Shown piece after piece: positions 57,745 to 64,000 of a DNA stretch of 64,000 bases (the first letter of the stretch is position 1; each line of letters starts with the position of its first letter). Below the pieces are notes generated by a model. The model saw only the letters and a program-made list of their open reading frames with translations, searched no databases and had not been told where the DNA came from. Source of the DNA: Acanthococcus lagerstroemiae. Lineage: Eukaryota; Arthropoda; Insecta; Hemiptera; Eriococcidae. Both the position numbers and the translations under genes were made by a program. The stretch lies in assembly GCA_031841125.1 (NCBI GenBank), contig CM063110.1, forward strand, positions 57,139,946 to 57,203,945, written 5' to 3'.

Positions 57745-59610
57745 TGAACATACTTTCCGAGGAATTTTATCGAAAAATTTCCTATCATTTTCGAAGAATT
57801 TCATCAGACATCACTGAGAAAAATCTCTGAAGATTTCAGGAGAATTTCGTTGAAAATTTTGAGGAAAATCTCCAGCGGTACCAAAAGATTTTACTGGCAA
57901 TCATCGAGCGATATCTCTGGTAATTTTTGAAGCATTTCTTCAGAAGAAAGGTTCGATGATTTCCAGAGATTTTCATCGGAAACTTTTTGGATAAATTATC
58001 GATGATTTCCGAAGAATTTCATCAGAAATGTTCGGGGAAAATCTCCAATGATTTCCTAGGAATTTTATTGAGAACATATATTCCGCAGAATTTCATCGGA
58101 AATCTTCAGAGAAAATTACCAAAATTTTCCGAAGAATTTCTTCAGAAATCTTCCGATAAGTTTTAAAGAATTTTATCAGAAATATTTTGAAAAAATTTGA
58201 TGGGTTTAGAAAGATTTTATCGGAAATCATCGGAAAAAATCCCTGATGATTTCTAAAGAACAATTTCATTGAAAATTTTCGAGAAGAATCTCCGATGATT
58301 TTAAATGAATTTCATCGGAAATTTTTGAGAAAAAATTCAGAAAATTTCCGAAGAATCCCATTGAAAATCTTTTGGAGGAATTTCCGATATGATCCCAAAA
58401 ATTTTATTGAAATTCTCCGAGAAAATTTTCCGATGATTTTTAAATATAAAACATTCGGGGGAAAACTCCGATAATTTTTGAAGAATTTCATCGGAAATCT
58501 TCAGGAAAAATCTCCGATGATTTCCAAAGAACAATAAATTTCATTGGAAATCAAGAAGAATCTCCGATGATTTTCAAGGAATTTCATGGGAAATTTTCGG
58601 AAAAAATTCCGGTAATTAACGAAGAATCTCATCGGAAGTCTTTAGAAAAAATTGTCAATGGGAAAATTTTCTGATAATTTTTGAAGAATGTTATAGGAAA
58701 TATTCGGTCAGGAAAAATGTTCGATGATCGAAGAATTCCAACGGAAATCTTCGGGAAGAATCTCCGATGATTTTCAAAGAGTTTCATCGGAAAATTTCCG
58801 GGGGAAATTCCAATTCCCGAAGAATTGGGACTATTTCCCACTCATACAATGGGATCAGAGATTTTCCCCGAAGTTCTTTTCGTAAAAGTTTTTGGACATT
58901 GTTGGAATTTTTTTTTGAAAATTTCCGATGAAATTCTTCGAAAATTAATTGAGATTATTTTCAAAGATTTCCAATTAAATTTTTTTTTTCTCGAAATTAT
59001 CAAAGATTTCTCTCAATCTTCAATAAAATTCTTCGGAAATTGTCAGCTGATTTTCGAAGAATTTCATCACAAATCTGCGGGAAATATCTCTGATTTCACC
59101 GCATGAGTGGAAAATAGTCTCAATTCTTCGGAAATTACCGGAAATTCTATCTCCAAAAAATTTCGGATGAAATTCCTTAAAAATCATCGGAGATTCTTCT
59201 CGAAGATTTCCAATGAAATTATTCTCTGGAAACCACTGGAGATTATTCCTGAAGATTTTCGATAAAATTCTCCCAAAAACCATCGGATTTTCTCCCCAAA
59301 TATTTCCGATGAAATTCTTCATAAATTATCGGAACATTTTCCTGAAGATTTTTGAAGAAATCCTTTGGAAAACATTAGAAATTTTTTCCGAAGATTCCCG
59401 ATGAAATTCTCCGGAAAAGATTTCCAAAAAAATTCTCCTGAAATCATCAGAGATTTTCCTCAATTTTATCCGATGAAATTCTACGAAAATGATCGAAAGT
59501 CTTTCCCTAATATTTTCGATAAAATTCTTCGGAAATCAAAGGATTCTTCTTGTAGATTTCTGATGAAATTCTTTGGAAATCATCGGAGATTTTCCCCGAA
59601 AATTATTTCA
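57745..59610. repeat. degenerate minisatellite, inverted homologue of 25.2-26.9 kb
   Basis: About 1.9 kb of TTTCATCGGAAATCTTCGGA-type units that switch orientation at about 58,860. They are bracketed by GAATTGGGACTATTTCCCAC (58,823) and its complement (about 59,120). Even unusual internal words are shared with the other array in mirror order, such as AACATATATTCCG (58,075) against CGGAATATATGTT (26,531). The two arrays therefore derive from one long ancestral sequence, not from independent expansion of a unit. A CT-rich microsatellite precedes it (57,680-57,730). Confidence 0.85.
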
Positions 59611-59619
59611 TCCTGTGTA

Positions 59620-60935
59620 CATTTGGTGCGCTTTCCACCTGTACACCACCACCATCTTTGTCATCGCTTCATTGAATGATTTTCGATTTAGAAGTTCCTT
59701 GAACACATACGTCGGCTGATAACAACTTGAACAAATGTTGTTATCTTTGTGAAAGAAAAAGCTTATGCATACGAATTGAAGCAAAACCTTAAACGTCCAT
59801 AGAGCGAAAACTCTCACTCCGCTCTTTTGCTTGGACGTTAAAGCTTAATTTTTATGCATACGGCCTAATGATACGATAATAAAAGGTTATTGTGTGAAAT
59901 CAGTGTTGTCTTTTTCGCTACACATGGGATTATGAAAAGTTGCCGGCCCTGTTAACGCCAAAATTTCGGACTTTTGTGAACGACTCGCTGGTTGTTACAC
60001 ACCTGCACTATTTCACCTTACGTATTTGTAGACCATCTGAAGAATAAAATTCGCAGTTCCGGCATAGAAACTTCAAAAATAGTTTCACGGGCAACAGGAA
60101 CCATTGCGTTATTGAGTGGTTCCTTTTTCCTGTTCCTCTTGCCCAGAAGGCATTTCTTTTACTGTTGGATTCGAATAAGAAGAACAAAGCAAACGCACGC
60201 ACGTCACTTGCAAGTTTTCGAAAGTACATGAAATTACCTTTAAATTAATACGATACTTACTGTAATAATTTATGAAATGCATCAAAAGAATTGAAATCGA
60301 AAAAAACGGAATTCGTAGATTTTGTAAAGTCACGTTTCGTAATTTCCTTATCACAAGGGTAAAAACATCACAAACGGCGATGTCACAGATTTAGAATACT
60401 GACGGCAGTTACTAGCTATCATATAACAGTGTTACCAAGCACCTGCGACAATTAGAAAAAAAGTTAATTGAGGTGGTTCCTTTTGTCCAGTGGTTCCTCC
60501 TGCCCGAGTCTTCAACTCTCAATGCTTGGACGTGAGTGCGCGTTTCACTTTTGGCAACATGGATAAGATAATGCCCCCGGGAAGTGCTTCTAATAATAAT
60601 TCAACATAAATTCGCTTCGTTTGCCTAAAAAAGCAGCAGTACACGTTGAAGACGATAATTCTTCAGGAACGTTCTTATCAGCTCCTTCCCTCATTCTCTT
60701 CTCGTTGATCCTCGGAGTAGTCCTGTCGCACGCCGCAGTAATGTATGCTGATTGCATTTTAAGTGTCCTCGTATTTTCGCCGCATAAAACGCTCTGGTAC
60801 GTACTACCGTCCTCCGAATATATATACGCTGCAGCGAAATTTCATTTTCCACTCTTGCTCCGCAATAAACAACGACGAAGGGCGAGAAAAAAGAAACAAT
60901 AAGAAATCCATTTCTGGAAACATTTTTTTTTTTCT
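59620..60935. other. gene-free stretch, possible 3' flank of a host gene
   Basis: A lone TE terminus (GTTGCCGGCCCTG) lies near 59,943-59,955. The 60,621-60,902 plus frame (…SLILFSLILGVVLSHAAVMY…) is somewhat G/C-biased at third positions, but I find no splice context or family. Phrases GTGGTTCCTTTT and CCTCTTGCCC / CCTCCTGCCC recur near 60,117 and 60,473. Confidence 0.35.
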
Positions 60936-60941
60936 TTTCTT

Positions 60942-60947
60942 TTTATT
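60942..60947 (-). promoter_or_regulatory. AATAAA polyadenylation signal, candidate
   Basis: The minus strand carries AATAAA about 150 nt past the stop codon of the candidate terminal exon at 61,099-61,261. Distance and orientation fit a 3' UTR, but the hexamer is common in AT-rich DNA. Confidence 0.3.
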
Positions 60948-61098
60948 CAGTCGGAAAACGAACGCGACTCGGAAATACCGTTTTCGCATTACCGTCGTAA
61001 CGTTAACGTACATAAGAATACGAGAACATAATTTCGAACAGATTTCGCGAACGTGATTATGTTTGTAATATACGTTTCAAAAACGTCGTGTCGCCATT

Positions 61099-61261
61099 TT
61101 AGAACACCGTTATCAAGGCGAAAATGGCGTAGACCAGGGCGCACGGATAGGCGACCAGCGGCTGTTGACGCTCCATCGCCAACGCGGTCACGAATAACTT
61201 CGACGCCGACAGCGAACACCACAAGATGGCCAAACAGGACAGAATTAATCCGCTTATTCCG
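61099..61261 (-). CDS. candidate terminal exon of a small membrane protein
   Basis: On the minus strand an acceptor ATTTTATTTTTGTAG| is followed by C, then 53 codons and TAA. The peptide begins [20 protein letters not shown], continues [20 protein letters not shown] and ends [13 protein letters not shown]: two hydrophobic helices joined by a short polar loop. About three quarters of third codon positions are G or C, far above the local composition, which argues for real coding sequence. The spacing resembles the last two helices of small insect tetraspan proteins, but I do not name a family. It is preceded by a phase-compatible exon at 61,425-61,475. Confidence 0.5.
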
Positions 61262-61424
61262 CTACAAAAATAAAATCGATTCAATTAGAACCGCCGTGTA
61301 TATATACGTGTAGACGAATATCATATTGTTGCAGTGAGGTACACATCGAGTCCAGCTGGAATATTTCCGCAAGTATCGGCGAGGAGTTCGCAACCGATGC
61401 GAGAGGGACGACTAAGCTCATTAC

Positions 61425-61475
61425 CAGGAATTATATTCCATGCACCGATTGTACTCCGACACGGCTAGCCTCCTT
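61425..61475 (-). CDS. candidate internal exon upstream of the terminal exon
   Basis: 51 nt are bounded by TATTCTCAG| and |GTAATGAG. The frame gives RRLAVSEYNRCMEYNS and ends with TG. The next exon starts with C, so the split codon becomes TGC (Cys) and the reading continues into GISGLIL… without a stop. The implied intron (61,262-61,424) is 163 nt. An alternative donor at 61,342 gives a different open frame, so the gene model is tentative. Upstream exons were not found before the window end. Confidence 0.4.
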
Positions 61476-61519
61476 CTGAGAATACCGTAGATAAGGTGCA
61501 CGACGGACAGATTAGGGTA

Positions 61520-61687
61520 GAGCCCCTAGAAACACCAGAGTACAGACCATCCGCCATTTTGAGTCGCTTGGTGCTCGACGACTCGTAATTCACTACGCGG
61601 AACGTCCCGCGTAGTGAAGTGCGAATCGTCGAGCACCAAGCGACTCAAAATGACGGATGGTCAGTACTCTGGTGTTTCCAGGGGCTC
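61520..61687. mobile_element. 168-bp near-perfect hairpin MITE
   Basis: The arms of about 80 bp are nearly exact complements. The ends are GAGCCCCTAGAAACACCAGA and GGTGTTTCCAGGGGCTC, and the centre is ACTACGCGG…CCGCGTAGT. TA borders both ends (61,518-19 and 61,688-89). ATTAGGGTA occurs at both flanks as well. It lies just upstream of the candidate exon at 61,425-61,475. Confidence 0.8.
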
Positions 61688-61896
61688 TAATTAGGGTAGG
61701 ACGATTCGGAAACATGACAGGGTCGAAGGAGAACCCTTCCCATTGAATTCCAATGCTGTGTGGGGCCAAGTGGTAATGTGTCCGCTTCCCACCAACGCCG
61801 GAAAAAGCTAGTCATATTCGAATACCCCAACATTCTGGCGAACTCAGCGACTACAGTACCTTTGTGTCCATTTCGGAGTGTGAGTAAACTTGGTAA

Positions 61897-62637
61897 TATT
61901 CCATTTGTAGGGTGTGCCAATTCACTGTTTCTTCTTCTGTAGTCCAGAGCGCTTTCGGCTGTTATGCCGTCATCAGTGGAGTACCCTAAACGAGACTTGT
62001 TTCTTGTTGTCCTGTAGAAACAGTCGAGAGTAGCACTGTATGGTGAACCTGTTTAGTCGTGTGCTCCTATTGGTTCACCTCTGATAAAACAAATAAGCAA
62101 TGACAAAAACAGAAACAAAGGACAGAAACAACAGTAGCGGAGTACACTAACTGGACTCTGAACACAGTGACATGACCTACACAGGAGAAACAGGCAGAAA
62201 ATTCACAACCAGAATCAAAGAACATGAAAGATCACAGAAGCTAAATAATGACACATCACTGTTTGGAAAACACTACAATGACCAGGATAACAATGACAAA
62301 TCGACAACAAAGTACAAAATCCTACACATCGAAAACAACACAAGAAAAAGAAAATTAAAAAACCAATTAAAAATAATAAAGACAGAAAAAAAAACAACCT
62401 AATAAAGACAACAACTAACTTCCAAAGTGAGAAGTTATTCCAGCTGCGCAATCACAGACAACCAATAGGAGCACACGACTAAACAGGTTCACCATACGGT
62501 ACTACCCTCGACTATGACTACAGGACCGCAAGAGACAAGTCTCATTTAGGGTACTCCACTGATGATGGCATAACAGCCGGAAGCGCTCTGGACTACAGAA
62601 GGAGAAAAAGTGAATCGGCACACCCTACAAACGGAAC
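61897..62637 (+). mobile_element. Penelope-like 3' fragment with GIY-YIG domain between inverted repeats
   Basis: The outer parts 61,897-62,085 and 62,460-62,637 are inverted repeats sharing CAGAGCGCTTTCGGCTGTTA-like and AGTCGTGTGCTCCTATTGGT. Between them, the plus frame at 62,172-62,402 reads MTYTGETGRKFTTRIKEHER, then SLFGKHYNDQDNND and KILHIENNTRKRKLKNQLKI. T-Y-x-G-E-T-G-R is the core of the GIY-YIG nuclease of Penelope-like elements. The two upstream cysteines expected in …C..C… are Ser here (LDSEHSD), and the frame then stops, so the copy is dead. The reverse-transcriptase part is missing. Confidence 0.8.
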
Positions 62638-62639
62638 GA

Positions 62640-62960
62640 CTATACAGTATCAATCGGGCACATCCGGTGACCTAGTGGAGTCCCGATAATTGGGGAGACA
62701 GGGAAGGTGCACAGCGAGGGCTAGTTTAGCATTTTGCGGTGGGAAATAAAATGAATGTCCGAACTGAGTCCTGCGACGCACAGCAGGAGATGTAAGAATC
62801 TGACGCTGCAAAAGTAAAAAAATAAAGTTTCTGAAATTAGGTGAAAATGGCGTCCAGGTGTTTGTTCAACTACTAAATGTACACAGTATCGCTACTGTGG
62901 TAGTTGCCGGCTTACCACGACAACGCGATAAAAGTATTGTTATGCCCAACACAGTAAAAG
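62640..62960. other. gene-free stretch with a strong acceptor-like site
   Basis: On the minus strand TTTATTTTTTTACTTTTGCAG| ends at 62,806 and could start an exon reading VRFLHLLLCVAGLSSDIHF in one frame. No donor of matching phase was found before a stop, so I do not call an exon. Confidence 0.2.
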
Positions 62961-62971
62961 CCGGCTGTGAT

Positions 62972-63348
62972 CAGGGTGTCTATCAGAATTCAGTTTTGGA
63001 GTTCCGGGACTTTTAAAGACACTGTCAGGAAAAATTTGGGTGCAAAAAATACCATGTTTTGCTCAATATACACAACAGAGTTACCTGTATTCGTCTACTG
63101 TATAATGCGTGCGTGTATTTGAAGGGTGATAGTTATCGATCTTTGGACTATGCACGAAGCAGTCTCCATGTATCGAGGAAACAGTCCAAGCGTTGAGAGA
63201 AAATTGTGTCCAACATTTCTAAAACATTCCGGGACCTTCGGCAATAGGTAAGTGAATTCCAGAACTCTTCCGGGTTTCCGGGACTTACTTTTAGCCTCCG
63301 GGACTTTTCCGGGGGTTTCTGGGACTTCCGGGACCGATAGACACCCTG
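62972..63348. mobile_element. hAT-like MITE with CAGGGTGTCTATC termini
   Basis: The ends CAGGGTGTCTATC and GATAGACACCCTG are inverted. The flanks GCTGTGAT and GTTATGGC differ only by transitions at four of eight positions, so the TSD is doubtful. TCCGGGACTT words recur near the right end and once near the left (TTCCGGGACTTTT). It is non-coding. Confidence 0.65.
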
Positions 63349-63390
63349 GTTATGGCCTCCTCGTTTAACACGTGTTAACTCTAGGGTTTT

Positions 63391-63665
63391 TTAATGCAAA
63401 ATAGTGATGTGTATGTATCATTGGAAAGCAGTGTTGTTAGACATAACGAAACAAAATGATAACTGAATTTTGGAAATTTTGTCATAATGACAAAATAATT
63501 TATCAGTTTTGTCATAATGACAAAATAATTTATCAGTTTTATCATAATGACAAAATAATTTAATGCAAAATAGTGATGTGTATGTATCATTGGATAGCAG
63601 TGTTGTTAGACATAACGAAACAAAATGATAACTGAATTTTGGAAATTTTGTCATAATGACAAAAC
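63391..63665. repeat. two-level tandem repeat
   Basis: A roughly 108-bp block starting TAATGCAAAATAGTGATGTG is repeated about 170 bp later with few differences. Between the blocks, a 30-bp unit TTTGTCATAATGACAAAATA…TTATCAG is present three times. The TTTTGTCATAATGACAAAA core is itself a palindrome. Confidence 0.85.
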
Positions 63666-63669
63666 GAAG

Positions 63670-64000
63670 GGAAAAAGTTGCTATTGTTATTTGTGTATTC
63701 TTCATTCTTTCACGTCCCTAATAAGGTAATAATTCGAAGAACTTCCCTTGAAAACAACCAAAGTCAGTTTTGAAATTTCAACTTCGCCGCCAGATAGCAA
63801 CCTGCTGTTGTTCTGCTGAATGCTTTCATGGGAAGCTCAAGCTCTTCAATTTCTGGAAATATTTCTTCTCATAACGCTGTATTGTCGAGATACACACAAA
63901 AAGTTGTCCTACCTCAGCCAAAAACTGACTTCCTTAATTTCAACGCTGGATCTACATTCATCTAAAAAAATTGAGCCATTACCACGGAGTTCGGGTTTTA
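63670..64000. other. no feature recognised
   Basis: The window's last 330 bases show no gene, repeat or element boundary that I can support. Confidence 0.4.

Noticed and set aside
60621..60902. A 93-residue plus-strand ORF with a hydrophobic stretch.
   Set aside because: There is no splice or promoter context and no family likeness, and it lies antisense to a probable 3' flank. Pyrimidine-rich composition explains the hydrophobicity.
62600..62806. An exon starting at the strong acceptor at 62,806 (minus strand).
   Set aside because: No donor of suitable phase occurs before a stop, and the sequence runs into the Penelope repeat.

Overview
This is eukaryotic, non-coding-dominated nuclear DNA, most likely from an arthropod and probably an insect. 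The reasons are high AT content, many poly-C/poly-G tracts, RTE-, R1- and jockey-like LINE fragments, mariner relics, Penelope-like elements, abundant hAT-type and TA-type MITEs, and short (about 70-160 nt) candidate introns. I cannot name the species. There are no bacterial-style operons, rRNA, tRNA or CRISPR signals. Only one long open reading frame is convincing, a 5'-truncated non-LTR reverse transcriptase at 4.3-6.5 kb. Nearly every other short ORF is chance or a TE fossil.

Layout. 0-7 kb: two mariner-like transposase relics and the LINE reverse transcriptase. 10-20 kb: decayed LINE pieces (RTE and R1 endonucleases, an R1 reverse transcriptase, a jockey/CR1-like endonuclease), a Penelope-like RT fossil, and several MITEs; the one at 16.0-16.6 kb has a perfect 8-bp target-site duplication (TSD). 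19.8-21.1 kb: an element whose ends are arrays of a GTTGGTCGACC-like motif, then a tandem dimer with a poly-A tail. 23.4-28.6 kb: nested MITEs, plus a degenerate minisatellite (25.2-26.9 kb) that is repeated in opposite orientation at 57.7-59.6 kb. 29.2-30.2 kb: an RTE reverse-transcriptase fossil.

30.3-47.0 kb: a giant imperfect palindrome of about 16.7 kb. Its arms have diverged unevenly, and its central 3 kb is almost pure polypyrimidine/polypurine that switches strand in mirror-image blocks. 48-53 kb: a nest of hAT-like MITEs with CAGAGT termini. Two of them sit in a decayed LINE; TSD-defined excision of the first restores the reading frame and removal of the second brings a conserved RT block adjacent (one frame off). 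53-57 kb: more MITEs, a 0.44-kb Penelope remnant with inverted terminal repeats and a 14-bp TSD, and a composite MITE pair sharing one outer TSD. 61-62.6 kb: the best candidates for host coding sequence (two phase-compatible minus-strand exons of a small membrane protein), a hairpin MITE, and a Penelope GIY-YIG fragment between inverted repeats.

There is no pathway here. The window reads as intergenic or intronic DNA built by repeated rounds of TE insertion, nested insertion and inverted duplication. The most unusual structures are the giant palindrome with its purine/pyrimidine core, the inverted minisatellite pair, and a recurring MITE architecture in which the terminal motif is repeated inside the element.
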